Assembly (NCBI GenBank): GCA_035236585.1
Contig: CP141128.1
Location: 32,780,684 to 32,844,683, forward strand
DNA: 64,000 nucleotides
Direction: 5' to 3'
Source: Warburgia ugandensis
Lineage: Eukaryota > Streptophyta > Magnoliopsida > Canellales > Canellaceae
Numbering within the stretch: the stretch's first letter is position 1; every line of letters begins with the position of its first letter. The notes beneath the pieces were generated by a model. The model ran no database searches. It was given only the letters and a program-made list of their open reading frames with translations, and was not told the DNA's origin. Shown piece by piece: positions 35,706 through 47,652 of this stretch. The position numbers were made by a program, and so were the translations under genes.

Positions 35706-36960
35706 TGATTGTTTTGAGAATGCTTGTTTTAAGTATAAATTATATGACTTGTTTAACATGACTTAATTTTATAAATGAATTCAGCATGCATATGATAAAT
35801 ACATTATGCATAGACATGTTTTGCAAACGATTGTATAAATTGCATGATTTGTGGTTATTGAGTTTTGAAAATTTGCATTCCCTTGAGGGTTACCAAAGGA
35901 CGCTGGAGTGCCCAAAAGACGCCGGGTAGGTAGTTGTGAGGGCCAGGCAATTGTGAGGGACCCAAAGAGGACAGGTTTTGAAAAAGAGGTTTTTGCTTGA
36001 TTGATTGTATATGATTTGGGCTAGTAAGCTCATGGGCACTATGCCAAGAGGTCTGGGGTGGCCTCCCAGCCTCTACCACTATTAGGTGGAAAGGGTACCA
36101 TGCCAAAAAAAGGCATGTCCCTATGTCGACTACATGTGGTATAGGGGGCTACCACTGGTGTCATGGCACTAGGTCGATGTGTCATATGCCCAATGGAGGC
36201 TATGACCGAGTGTCCCCAGGTACCAGGGGACCACACAGCGAGGAGGTCGTGGGCATAGTGGGCCCTATGTTTTTGAGGATTTACTTGCATTGCATATGGC
36301 ATGACATGAGGTTGGTCGACCATACCATATATCCATGAGTTGGATTCAGTTGAGCATCTTATGCATATCATTATGTTTATGATATATATGATACTTTCAA
36401 CTTAGATTATGTGATTCTTTAAGTCGTCAGTATTCCAATTCGACAATGGTTTTTAATATCGATATTGAACATGAGTGTTCAAACATGCACATGTTTTAAA
36501 AAGCATATGATTTTTAAACATAGCATGCATTGTAAAACTAGTAGTGATAGACTCCTACTGAGTATAGTGTATCTCACCCAAATATATATCATTTTTCAGG
36601 ACAGTTCCACTCACACGTACAAGACGCCTCAAGATATGTTAGTGCTATGAGCAAGTAAATAAAAAAGACACAATTATATATGTAAGTAAACACTCTACCC
36701 TTTGGGCATATATTTGTAGTTGGGCTGTGAGCTGTGACTAGATAGACATGGGAAGACATTTATGATTTCTGAAATTTTCAAAAACTACTTTGGTTGTTGT
36801 GAAAACAAATGACACTCGGGGTTTTCAAAATGAGTTTAAAACAAAAGATTTTTCACTGCATTGCATTCTTTTCATAAAATGGTTTTCAAATAGGGATGCA
36901 TCCCACCTTAGGAATTAGATCTTGCATTTAAAAATGCATAGGAAAACCCAGGTCATCACA

Positions 36961-37817
36961 CATGCTTCAAGTGGGTCTAGGATAGACGATGGTGGACTAG
37001 AATCTTGGAGTAGACCTTTAATTAAATTGACTACACAAGAATCATCTAGGTCTCAATACTAATGATCGAATTTAAAACCTTGAGTTTGACTTTCATATTG
37101 CTAAAGGATAATTTTATCACACTATTTCTGTAATTGATGATGGCATTGGACATTGCCAAAAATGGTCGTCCAAGAATGACAAGGATCTGACTACTAGGTT
37201 CTAACATAGGCTGAGTATTTAGGACAATAAAATCTATAAGAAATTAAAACTGGTCCACCTATATTAGAACATCCTAAACCATACCATGTGGAATCTTTAC
37301 TGATCTATCTGCAAATTGTAAGGTGGTATTGGTTGGCTTAAGGTCATTGAACACTAGTTGCTCATAGACAGAGGGTGGCAATATGTTAACACTGCCCTTA
37401 AATCAAGTAGTTCCCTATCAATGATATGATTTCCTATAGCATAAGATATTGTAGGGCAACTAGGATCTCTGAACTTATGAGGGGTCTATTGTTTGATTAA
37501 AGGGCTCATTACTAAGTGAGGAAGGATTTCTTTGGCACATTAAACTTTTGCTTTTGTGTGAAGATCTGTTTAAGAAATTTATATAAGTAGGAATGTCTTC
37601 AATAGGATTGAGTAATGGAATATTTATTTGAACATGCTTAAACACATCTATTATCTCATTGAAATTTGTTCCTTTCTTAGCTTTGTCGAGTAATGGAGTG
37701 AATGGGGCTTTCAACACAAATGGAGTAAGAAATTTATGTCTCTTCTCTTTCTCCCATGTTTTAGCTAGTTCATTTTCCTCTAAACTTTCCTCAGTTTGGA
37801 TTATTTTGTCATCAACC
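36961..37817 (-). pseudogene. Element B end of gag and protease remains
   Basis: From 37817 leftwards the frame is open for over 100 codons. It carries PFVLKAPFTPLLDKAKKG and FKHVQINIPLLNPIEDIPTY, a pattern of the gag-pol linker in Athila-type elements. The protease follows (37470-37080) with SCPTISYAIGNHIIDRELLDL, then a frameshift, then ILVILGRPFLAMSNAIIN near 37170. The active-site region reads DLRA where the family has DLGA, so the catalytic Asp-x-Gly is broken. Its right end is cut by A4 and its left end by D1. Confidence 0.85.
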
Positions 37818-38359
37818 TGATGGCCTCTTGATAAGTATTTAATTTTCCACAACACATGCATTTCTAACTTAATAATTCAATAGTTTGATATTTGGTAGGC
37901 TTAGGCATTAAATCGGAGTAAGTATGTGAATGATCATAATTTTCTAGGATCTAATGAGGGTTATTCATCTTTTATAGGGTTGAGAAGGTTGTCCAAAAGA
38001 CAAGCTTGATCGAGATAAGAATTGATGCCATTCATGAGATTTTCTAGTCTAAATAGGGAGCCTAAGTGTCATCAATCCAAGGTGTGATGAAGTTTTAAGA
38101 CTATCCTATGGCAAGTAAACAAGCAATTGGAGAAGGAAAAGGTGACTAGAAATGGACCCGAGTACCTCCCCTATGAAAGTGCTCCACATATGTGGTTTCC
38201 TAAGATGGAAATCCTAAAGTCCAAGTACATTCCAACATGTCAAGAAACCCTACCTTTTCTTCAAAATTTCCCATATTAATTTTCTTTCCTCTTCCCACCA
38301 TCCAAAACCATCTTAAGCGGGGGTTGGAATTCCACACCACCTTCCAAAAAAGGTGGAGG

Positions 38360-38364
38360 CTCCC
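38360..38364 (+). repeat. Target-site duplication of C1, left copy
   Basis: CTCCC just before TGTGATGAC. The identical CTCCC follows the right LTR at 52357-52361. The perfect match supports C1 as one of the latest insertions here. Confidence 0.9.
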
Positions 38365-38769
38365 TGTGATGACTCAGGTTTTTGTAATATGTTTTGTAAT
38401 GTATTTTGAAAGGCAGGGCCCTTAAGAGTGTAAAAAATTTTCACAAAACAAAATAGCGAAAATACTTTTCTTTAGAACTTGTTTTGAAAACCCAAGTCAC
38501 CACTTCATACATAATATAAGTACAATTTGTGTACAAAATAAAATTCCATTGAAGGAATATACTTTTATTAAACTCCAAGATCCATCCAGTGGTTCACAGT
38601 ACAACCAAATCTATTACAGTACTTGTCCAAATTACATAATCCAAACCTCAAGCTCACCATACAATAAAACTCTCAATAAAGAAAAATACATGTCTTCAAG
38701 GGTATACCTTGAACATTATTCTCTTCAAGTCTTCTATCATCTTCAGCTCCTAACTCTCCTTCCCTATGT

Positions 38770-38800
38770 CTGAGATATTATAACAAGTACAATATCTCAG
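38770..38800 (-). other. LTR hairpin in C1 3' LTR
   Basis: CTGAGATATT and AATATCTCAG pair perfectly over 10 bp around an 11-base loop, about 0.41 kb before the LTR end. On the minus strand it is preceded by GCTTG. Confidence 0.75.
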
Positions 38801-41800
38801 CAAGCAATGCTTGGTAGGGGATTCAAGAAATATAATAATTGACAAGGTAATTCCAATACTTCATAATCTCATTATCCTTAAACATACTCTTTACTTTGTA
38901 AGTTATGTATACCTATATACATACATACCCTTCATGGGTAAACCAGTTAAATTTGTGAAAGTAGTCAAATATCATTCCCAACTAAGATGATCAATTCGCT
39001 TCGTTTTGAGAATTTGGTATTATAGCTAATCTTATACTAGGAATTTCCCTTCTTGGGAAATATTGGTAATATACCATTACCTAACATTTCATTATGCTAC
39101 AACATAAGGCATTTCACTATGCCTATTCTCATATGCATCATAGTGCAAAATAATAAAAAAGGTTACTATGCTGCAGTCTGATCCATACTAGCGAGCTCGG
39201 ATAACTGCCCTATTCATAGTGGTGGCCTTCCCATACTTGCCACCACCCGACTTTTAGCCTCTCTTTGGGCAAGGTATCATTATATCATCAAATTTCAAGG
39301 AGCGGGTGGCCAAACCCTCATAACTCCTCTAGCAATAGCATCCCCCTAGGCTTATGCCTATTAAAACAAACTCACAAGTCTCCAAGCTTGTATGTAAAAT
39401 AGATTTCATATGTATCAGACCATAAGTCTGTTTACTTAGGGCTAAAATATTTTCTAGTTCCCTATTCACTTATAGTTTAGTCCTTAACAATCTTATATGT
39501 GTTTGGTTGGATCATAAGGTTTTCAAGAGATTTAATACAAGTATTAACATTACTCATGTCAACATAAGATCATGAGTACAATCATGTATATCTCATGTAA
39601 ATGCATTCATCAAATTCTCCTACCTTTAAGGATTGATCTCTTTTCCCCCATCTTCCATGATCCTGACTGATGTATGTAATCTCTACATCCATACATATTG
39701 TCAATATATAAATTATCAACAATCCTATTGATCACTAGATCTGACGTTTAAAATGATCTTTACATCATTCATATCTAAGTGTTTTTCTATCTCTAAGTCT
39801 TTGTATGTCCATCTCCTTGATCTTGATCTTTCATAGATCCATTGATTGACAATCTACACATGTTGATAAAGATCAAGGTCCTAGATCTTCTATCATCTAG
39901 TTCTTCTTTGATCTAAGTTCAGTTATTGGATCATCCCTAAGGAGGATGATCTTGGTTTTCTTCCTTGAATCATCTTTGATAAAGGGTTTGGATTATCTTA
40001 TCTAATGAACTATAACAAGAATACTAATAAACATGCATACTAAGTACAATATAGCATTCTTATTCTTATTTTTCTTGATCATCCAAGATCTAATGGATCT
40101 TGTTTGATCATTCTTATCTTACCTACTATTTTTATTAGGGTTAGGTAATTTACTAACCTTTTATGCTCTTATTATTATTATTCAACCAGTTAATGTGCTG
40201 GTTGAAGGTAACTTATTCAAGCCTAAATCTAGACTACTCCTCTTATTTCCAATTGGCTAAGGCTTACTAGCTGAATGGGTAAACACAAACTGGTTGCTTC
40301 AATCCTCATGTAAGGAGGTGTTTAGACCTCACAAACGTCAACAGGTGGTAGGGGAAGAGCGAGGCTCTATTAGATAACCCCCTTAGCCACTATGTTCATC
40401 ATTCACTAGAAGGACCATAGCTCAACCTTTTATAAGATTTCTATAAGCATGTTTACCATAAATACTCTTTCTAATGGATTTTAATTAAGTCCATGAATAT
40501 TTATAATGTCATTCATGGGGTTTATTATTCTTCTCCTAGTTTGGGCCAAAGATTTGATAATCCTTATATTGTCCTACTAACTATAGCCCTTACTAATTAA
40601 GTCCAAAGTACTCCATTCTTATTTGTGGCATGAAACTCTACTTTCTCATTAGAATACATTTTTGATGTTTTATGCTCTTTATCTCATAACAAGTAGATCT
40701 ACTAATAACATTTAACCATAAATGAATTATAAATTCAAAGCATAAAACTATGTAATTTAACATTTAATGATAATGAGACAAGGTACTTAAGATTACTCTA
40801 ACATGATTTCCAACTAATATACCTTAATAACTCAATTTAAACTAACATGGACTTAAGGTATAATCTCATACTATAGTATAAACTTATATGAAATTCTAGC
40901 ATTATCCTAAGCTAGAATGGCATGAAATCATACTAAAGTGCCCCTAAGATGATTAAATCTAGCAACAATGAAATTACATATCTTGCTAAAGTCTAAATGT
41001 TATACTAGCATGCTTTATAACATAATCATATTTAAAATGTTATTATATAAAATGAAACCAATTACATTAACATTATAAGAAACCTTTACATATGATCCAA
41101 CCATTAGATCTTAGATCTTTTCCTTTGATTAATGATTTTAGTTATATTTAGGGGATTTTCTTTATTAAGGTCCAAAGATCATATTGATCTATTTTTGTCA
41201 TAATCCATCCATGATTTCCTTGGATTTCATCATATCAACATTAATTCTATCCATCCCAAGGATTTGATCTCACTTAATCTCATTGATGAAGTGGGTCCCT
41301 TTGTATTTTTAGGGTTTTTCTACCATAATGGGTAGATCCCTTAATATATCTTATATATGTCCAAATAAACCACATATCTCACTTTATTTCAATATTATAT
41401 CATTAGTAAAACATATTTTCAAGATCTGATCATCTCAGATCTTGAAGATCTAGGTAAGTGAAAACTTGTTTCTTTAATATAGAAAGTTTTACTAAATATT
41501 ATGTCCATTTTATCATTTCATCAGAAAATAGAGGTTTCAAGCTTTCCATAGCTTCTTTCCAATCTCAATTTGGTGTTCAGATGACTCTAGAATGTGATCT
41601 GGAAGTTCACAGTCCTTCCGAGGGCCTGGATTTGATCTGGGCCCAAGGAACAGACGGCCTAGAGTAGTCGGGCGGAACGTGTTCGGTTCGTCTGGTGTGT
41701 CCGCTTCAATTAAATGTGGAAGCGCCCTCACGGGGCTTCAATGGATGCGCACGGGACGTCGTCCGTCCGATCGGGAGATAGGACAGTCCGTTTGGACCGT

Positions 41801-42422
41801 CCAATCAATCCCTTCTCAATTGAGGGACCAAACCTTCTCCGATCCTTGTGAAAATTCTACCCTAGGGGTTTTGGACCCTTCTGGATCTATTAGTGTAGTC
41901 AGAATTTTCATCTGAGTAGTCTATAATCCTGAATTAAGGGTTCTGTTATTACTTTATTTTTACCTTTTTTATCATCAAAATAAATTACAGTAAACTAAAA
42001 ATTACATAAACTAGTATTAAACATCTATAGAAAGCATTCTCACCTACCTGATTGGAGAAAAAACCTTGGTTATATGCCCAATTTAAAAAGAATACCTTGT
42101 TGATGAAGATATGCCCTAAGACCCGCCTTTGTTGCAAATTTTCGTTGTTTGAACCATTGGATCTTGAAATTGCTTTGAGGGTTTTGTAGAACAGATATGG
42201 TAGGAAGTTTTGGATGGTTGAATTTATGAAATCAGATCTGGAACAGGGTGCCTAATTGATTTTAGGTCTCTTGTTCCAAACTAAAAAGAAAAATAAATTA
42301 AAAAGAAAGATATCTTTTGAAAATTTTGGGTTTTTGGGGAGGGATCTAAGTCTAATTTTTTAAGGAGAGTGAAGAAAATTTTGTGGGAATTTTATGAGAA
42401 TTTTTGGAGGGTTTTTGGGGCT

Positions 42423-42431
42423 GTATTTATA
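42423..42431 (-). promoter_or_regulatory. Predicted TATA box, C1 3' LTR
   Basis: On the minus strand the word is TATAAATAC in GCCTATAAATACAGCC, about 590 bp into the LTR. It is identical in the 5' LTR (51781-51773) and conserved in C2 (53050-53058). Confidence 0.65.
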
Positions 42432-43018
42432 GGCATTTTGGTCGTTTTTTCATGATTATAATATTTAATTTTTTATTATTAAATGGCATGAAAGTCTCCC
42501 ATGCTCCATTTTTCTTCCCGAAGATTAGCTGGTGTTTGTTGACCCATGAATTCACGTGGGCTTCTCATAAGATTCGTTTTTGGGTCCCTTGTGGTCCCCA
42601 TGTGGGCCCCACATGGCGTAAAAAGACTGTTTTGCCATTTATGTATAAAATTTTGGGTTTTATTCTCATGATCTCGGATTTGAGTGTACTTAGTGGCGTT
42701 GGATTTGTATTTCTCAGTACATTCTAAATTTTGATGTCTCACATTTTAATTTTTGGGAGATTTTGATTTTTGGGTAAAATTACTATTTTACCCTTTTGTC
42801 CAAGAAATGAAGAAACTTAAGGATTTTTCATCTGAATTCAAAATTTATCATGCTTACAGTCATTTTGAAGGGTTTGCTTAGTTTAATTAAAATTTTACAT
42901 GTCTTATTATTTGATTATACCTTTATAAAAAGTATAACCCTAATATTTCAGCCCAAAATATCTGAAACTCAAACTTTATTGATTTTCTCAATCAATTACA
43001 AAAATTGGGGTTATTACA

Positions 43019-43032
43019 ATCTTCCCCCCTTA
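43019..43032 (-). other. Polypurine tract of C1
   Basis: On the minus strand AAGGGGGGAAGAT lies directly before the 3' LTR start TGTAATAACC. It is the plus-strand primer site. Confidence 0.85.
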
Positions 43033-43530
43033 CAATAATTTCGTCCTCGAAATTTGTAATACACTACTTACTCAAACAAATTAGGGTGCGTCTTTCTCAT
43101 TTCTACTTCCGTTTACCATGTGGCTTCCTCAACAGAGTGATGTTGCCACAAGACTTTGACTAATGGAATGCTTTTAGTTCTTAACTTCTGTTCCTTGCAG
43201 TCCAGAATTCATATTGCCTTCTCTTTGAAGGTTCGGTGAGGCTTTAGCTCTTCTAGCACCCTTTGAAGTACATGAGTGTCGTCTTGGAGGTATTTCCTTA
43301 GCATAGACACATGAAAGACACTATGTATTTCTGAGAGTTGGGGTGGTAAGGCTAATTTGTAGGCCACTAGACCAACTCTTTCTAAGATTTCAAATGGATC
43401 AATGAATCTAGGACGAAGTTTTCCTTTGCTTCCAAACCTCATTACTCCTTTGACAAGTCATACCTTTAGAAATACATGCTCCCCCACATCAAATTCCAGG
43501 TTTCTACGTCTTTTATCTGCGTAACTCTTT
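43033..43530 (-). pseudogene. C1 integrase C-terminus and chromodomain-like tail
   Basis: The frame 43442-43209 reads GSKGKLRPRFIDPFEILERV, then AYKLALPPQLSEIHSVFHVS, the GPY/F-like C-terminal integrase module. Downstream, SIPLVKVLWQHHSVEEATW near 43160-43105 is the chromodomain-like segment that classifies C1 as a chromovirus; in the family this part helps target integration to certain chromatin. A stop follows EEATW. The end overlaps the conserved word AATTTCGAGGACGAAATT before the PPT. A stop near 43457 separates it from the integrase core. Confidence 0.85.
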
Positions 43531-43532
43531 TG

Positions 43533-44400
43533 TCAACTGTGTGCTGTTAACAACCTCTTCTGTATCAATCTGACCTTGTCTACACATTGTTCCACTAGTT
43601 CTGACTTTATCAGCTTTCTTTCTCCAACTTCACCCCAATAGGTTGGTGATCGACATGGTCGTCCATACAATGCTTCATATGGTGCCATACCAATACTTGC
43701 CTGAAAACTGTTGTTATATGCAAATTCTACTAAAGGAAGATGTTCATCCCAACTCCCTTTCCAATCTAATGCACATTCTCTCAACATATCTTCTAAGGTT
43801 TGAATAGTCCTTTCTGATTGACCATCTATTTGAGGGTGAAATGTTGTACTGAGTTTGAGTGAGGTTCCTAAGGCTTGTTGTACACTCTTCCAACATCTCG
43901 AAGTAAATCTTCCATCCCTATCCGAGATAATGGATAGTGGAATCCCATGAAGTCTTACTATTTCTTTGATGTATAACTTAGCTAGACTATCAACTGATTG
44001 GTTTTGTCTAATTGGAAGGAAATGTGCTGACTTTGTTAGCCTATCTACAACCACCCAAATCATGTCATGGCCTGCTCGGGTCCTTGGCAATCCACTACAA
44101 AATCCATAGTGATATTGTCCCATTTCCATTCTGGAAGTTCCAATGTTTGTAACATTCAGCTGGTGTTTAGCCTTTACTTGTTAACAATTTAGACATTTAG
44201 CCACAAATTCTCCTATTTCCCTCTTCATGCCTTCCCACCAAAAGTTTCTTTTTAAATCTTTATACATCTTTGTACCTCCAGGGTGTATAGAAAACTTTGA
44301 CTGATGGGCTTCTTGTATCAATTCCTTTCTTAGACATTTATTTGAAGGAACCACCAATCTCTCCTGAAAACATATGCCTCCATCTGTACCCTTAACAAAT
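43533..44400 (-). pseudogene. C1 integrase core
   Basis: The zinc-binding module ends near 44181 with FVAKCLNC, where a stop (44180-44178) interrupts the frame. The core follows with ITMDFV near 44105 (first catalytic Asp). A one-base deletion just after it shifts the frame. The rest is open (VDRLTKSAHFLPI, SIISDRDGRF with the second Asp, DGQSERTIQTLEDMLR with the Glu). The stretch AYNNSFQASIGMAPYEALYG follows. All D,D-E residues survive but not in one frame. Confidence 0.9.
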
Positions 44401-44954
44401 TTGTTCTTTTCACACAATTCCTGAGTTGTTGTATCTTCTTCTTGGGCTTTAAGGACTCTTTCTACAAAAGCTGATTTAATTGTGATGTTTGTGAGTAGAA
44501 CTCTTGGTTGTCTACTTAATGCATCAGCTACTACATTTGCCTTTCCAGGATGGCATTGGATGACAAAATTATAGTCTTTGATATACTCTATCCATCTTCT
44601 TTGTCTCATATTCAAATCAACTTGAGTGAAGATGTATTTGAGACTCTTATGATCTGTAAATACATTGAATTCTTCTCCATACAAATAATGTCTCCAAATT
44701 TTCAATACAAAAACTACAGCTGCCAATTCTAGGTTATGTACTGGGTAATTTATTTCATGTTTCTTCAATTGTCTAGATGCGTAAGCAATGACCTTCCTAT
44801 TTTGCATCAACACACCTCCTAACCCTTTGCCTGAAGCATCACAGTATATTTCATATCCCCCACTCCCAGCTGGCAAAGTCAATACTGGTGCTGTAGTTAA
44901 CCTCTTCTTTAGCTCTTGAAAACTATTTTCACATTCTTCTGACCAAGTGAATTA
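44401..44954 (-). pseudogene. C1 RNase H
   Basis: Open frame from 44882 with [16 protein letters not shown] (catalytic Asp), [35 protein letters not shown] (Glu), [13 protein letters not shown] (Asp) and [12 protein letters not shown]. This is a complete RNase H pattern of chromovirus type. A TAA at 44954-44952 separates it from RT upstream. It removes the RNA template during reverse transcription. Confidence 0.9.
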
Positions 44955-46046
44955 TACCCCCTTTCTTGTCAAGGAAGTCATAGGAAGAGCTAGATGAGAG
45001 AACTCTTGAATGAATCTACGGTAGTATCCTGCTAGTCCAAGAAAACTACGTATTTCTCTTACTATTTTAGGTTTCTCCCAATTCATTATTGCTTCAATCT
45101 TGGTGGGGTCCACTTCTACTCCATTCTTGGAAATTACATGACCTAAAAATTTGACCTTCTCTAACCAGAATTCACACTTCCTAAATTTACCAAACAGTTT
45201 ATGTGTTCTTAGGGTATTTAGTACAATTCGTAAGTGTTCTTGATGTTCTTTGATACTGGTAGAGTAAATCAGTATATCGTAGATAAATACAATCACAAAT
45301 TTATCCAAAAATGCTTTGAAGATTCTATTCATCAAATCCATAAACACTGCTGGTACATTGGTCATCCCAAAAGACATGACTGGAAACTCATAATGCCCAT
45401 ATCGAGTTCTGAATGTTGACTTGGGTATGTCTTCATCCTTAATACACAATTGATGATATCCTCATCTAAGGTCAATTTTAGAAAAGACCGTAGCAGATTG
45501 GAGTTGATCAAAGAGATCATCAATATGAGGTAAGGGATACCTATTTTTCACTGTGAAACTGTTCAACATTCTATAATCAATGCATAATCTCATTGACCCA
45601 TCCTTCTTGTTCACAAATATTATTGGTGCTCCCCATGGTGAACTACTGGGTCTAACAAACCCTTTTTCTAACAATTCTTGCAATTGTCCTTTTAACTCTT
45701 TCAACTCTACTGGGGCCATCTTATAAGGTGCTTTAGAAATTGGAGTTGTACCAGGAATTACTTCAATGGTAAACTCAATTTCTCGGTCTGGGGGTAACCC
45801 TGGTAGTTCTTCAGGAAAAACATCTTGGAAATCCCTGACCACTTTAATTTCTGTTATCCTGGGTTGTTCAACATCTAAGGAAACCACTGTTGCTAGAAAT
45901 GCCTGACACCCCCTGGACATATGTTTGACTGCCCTCATAGCTGAGATGAAGGATTTGTCTAAGTCATTGTGTTTCCCATACAGTATTAATACTTTCTCCC
46001 CTGGTATACTAAATGTGAGTTTCTTCTTGTGACAGTCCATAACTAC
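44952..46046 (-). pseudogene. C1 reverse transcriptase, with broken active site
   Basis: The frame 46040-45462 has [34 protein letters not shown] and the fingers motif [19 protein letters not shown]. After a TGA (45464-45462) the palm continues with [19 protein letters not shown]. The active-site motif reads VFIYDIL where the family has an FxDD box: the first Asp is Tyr (TAC for GAC near 45280). [14 protein letters not shown] and [19 protein letters not shown] follow. Even without the stops this protein would be inactive in DNA synthesis. Confidence 0.95.
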
Positions 46047-46397
46047 CTAGTATTTTGCTATCCAATTCATACCCAGTATGATGTCAAAATCCTCCATGTT
46101 CAATAAAATGAGGTTTATGTCCATTTTTTTGCCCAATACTTCTAGAGGTACATTATGCAAGTATTCTTGTAGTTTAACTGTTTTTCCAACTGGAGTTGTT
46201 ACATCTAGATCAAATCCCAAGTTTTTCACTGATAGTTGTATACTAGATGCAAATTCACAAGATATAAAGGAATGCGTAGATCCAGAATCAAATAGTACTT
46301 TGTCATAGTTGTCTGCTACAAGTAGTGTACCTTCAATTACCGCATTGGATGGTCGAGCTTGGCCATCAATGATGGCGAAGACCCTTCCTTGGTGTCA
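46047..46397 (-). pseudogene. C1 aspartic protease
   Basis: The minus strand reads KVLFDSGSTHSFISCEFA near 46305-46255. DSG is the catalytic triplet of retroviral-type aspartic proteases; it is intact. The domain ends with DFDIILGMNWIAKY before a TAG (46049-46047). A TGA at 46397-46395 cuts it from gag. It would cleave the Gag-Pol polyprotein. Confidence 0.9.
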
Positions 46398-47471
46398 AGG
46401 AGCAATTTCTTGTTTTGCTTCCCTGACTACCAATGGTTTGGTGTAGTGGGTGGCGACATGTCCATACTCCCCACAATTGTGGCACTTGATTGGAAATTGT
46501 TGTGGTTGTTGTTGTATAGGTCGTGGGCAGATATTGCCATGGTGAAATTTTCTACATCTTGGACATGGCTGTCTATTTGGCCTTGGTGCATTGTTCCTTT
46601 GATTTCTTTGAGGCTTAAAATTGTTCCAAGGTCTTTTATTCTTCTAGAAAGGCCTTGGGTTATTGTTTTCTCCTCTATTGAACTTGGTAATTTGACCCTT
46701 TTTGTACTCATCTTCAAACTTGGAGGCCATTTCCACACAATCTGCCAAGGTAGTGGGTTTAGTACCCAGCACCATTATTTTCAGCCCTGGGTGTAGCCCT
46801 TCAATGAATCGATCCACAGTGTGTGTTTCTGTGTCACACACATGAGTCGCAAATCTCCTTAGTTGTGTGAACTTGTTATCATAATCCACCACCGACATAT
46901 TCCCTTGCTTTAGGTCCAAAAACTCTATCAACTTCCTTTGTTGTACATGAGAAGGAAAATATTTATGGTTGAATACTTCCTTAAATTCTTCCCATGTAGT
47001 ATCTTCAGAACTCGAGAAGAAGGTGTTGTTAGCTGATCTCCACCAAAATGAAGCTTCTGGTTTAAATAAGTATGTGGCAAATTTCACCTTCAACTCTGAA
47101 GGAGTACATAGTGCACTAAAAGTCTTTTCAACTTCATATATCCATTCCTCAGCCTTTTCAGCTTCACCCTTGCCATCATACATTGTAGTCCTCTTTTGAA
47201 ATCTCTCCATCATTTTGTCAACTTTTTCTGGTGCTAATGGGTATTTTTCAACTTCTTCACTTGGTACAAGGGAAGATTGCCCTTGTCCTAGTGTGGGAGT
47301 AGTTGGTGTTGGTGTTGGTGTAGTATGTCTCACCTCAGGCTAAGCCTGAGCCTGCATACTTGGTATTTCTACAGGAGGTGATAAACCTTGGGGTTGTTGT
47401 AGGTGAGGAAGGAGGTTCCTTAACATTCTTATCATCATCTCTTCCATATTACTCATGGTTACTCTCTCCAT
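46398..47471 (-). pseudogene. C1 gag (capsid and nucleocapsid)
   Basis: The start is taken at the ATG at 47471, about 185 bp after the PBS. A TAG (47342-47340) interrupts the leader; 47333-46644 is open for 229 codons. The capsid pattern is clear: ERFQKRTTMYDGKGEAEKAE, FATYLFKPEASFWWRS, FNHKYFPSHVQQRKLIEFLD and RFIEGLHPGLK. A TAG (46646-46644) precedes a basic region and two zinc knuckles. The first is CPRCRKFHHGNIC. The second is CHNCGEYGHVATHY, with its last Cys replaced by Tyr. It would package the RNA. Confidence 0.9.
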
Positions 47472-47639
47472 ATTGTATTTTGGAGTATTTTGAGTTGTCT
47501 ACCATGTGACTCTCTTTGGTGGCATCTGCTCATAAACCAAAATTCTATCAGTCCTCTATACAACTACTTCTATCTTAATCTGGACTTGGATTATATCTCT
47601 CCTTTGGACATATTTGTACTGTACTGTGATTGGATGAAT

Positions 47640-47652
47640 CACTCTGATACCA
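47640..47652 (-). other. Primer-binding site of C1
   Basis: On the minus strand TGGTATCAGAGTG starts two bases after the 5' LTR end. The first 11 bases equal the initiator-Met PBS core TGGTATCAGAG. It confirms minus-strand orientation. Confidence 0.9.

Larger units (their letters stand above)
30345..36960 (+). mobile_element. Element D1: non-coding LTR element with palindromic left end
   Basis: It lies inside element B, flanked by CATGT (30340-30344) and CATGC (36961-36965), a target duplication with one mismatch. The plus-strand order is an inverted U5-type arm (30345-30794), a 16-bp spacer, a direct U5-type arm ending GTCGTCATA (30811-31260), a PBS-like site (31262), 2.9 kb without recognisable coding, a FEDEIL-like pol remnant with a G-rich tract, and a 3' LTR (34198-36960). 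The upstream half of the normal 5' LTR is missing and its place is taken by the inverted arm. It lacks gag-pol and would have depended on another element. Confidence 0.8.
34198..36960 (+). repeat. D1 3' LTR (2763 bp)
   Basis: It starts TGTAATGCC after the AAGGGG tract and ends GGTCATCACA. It carries a TATA box (34573-34580), a GC-rich patch (34960-35290) and a direct triplication of GTAGGTGCTCTATCGCTACT-like units (35560-35690). Its GGCCTCCCAGCC block (36060) and terminal region are homologous to the direct arm at 30811-31260. Confidence 0.8.
38365..43018 (-). repeat. C1 3' LTR (4654 bp)
   Basis: On the minus strand it starts TGTAATAACCCC (43018) and ends GAGTCATCACA (38365). It has a TATA box at 42431-42423, a GC-rich patch at 41835-41640, a GATC-dense part (40110-39620) and a hairpin at 38770-38800. 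Relative to the 5' LTR it lacks 60 bp (equivalent to 48508-48567). Confidence 0.95.

Noticed and set aside
41458-41915. Repeated open frames in the C1 LTRs (also at 50808-51265)
   Set aside because: They occur twice because the LTR is duplicated; they cover the GC-rich patch and have no coding signature.
46359-46796. Plus-strand open frame of 145 codons
   Set aside because: Antisense to the zinc-knuckle part of C1 gag.
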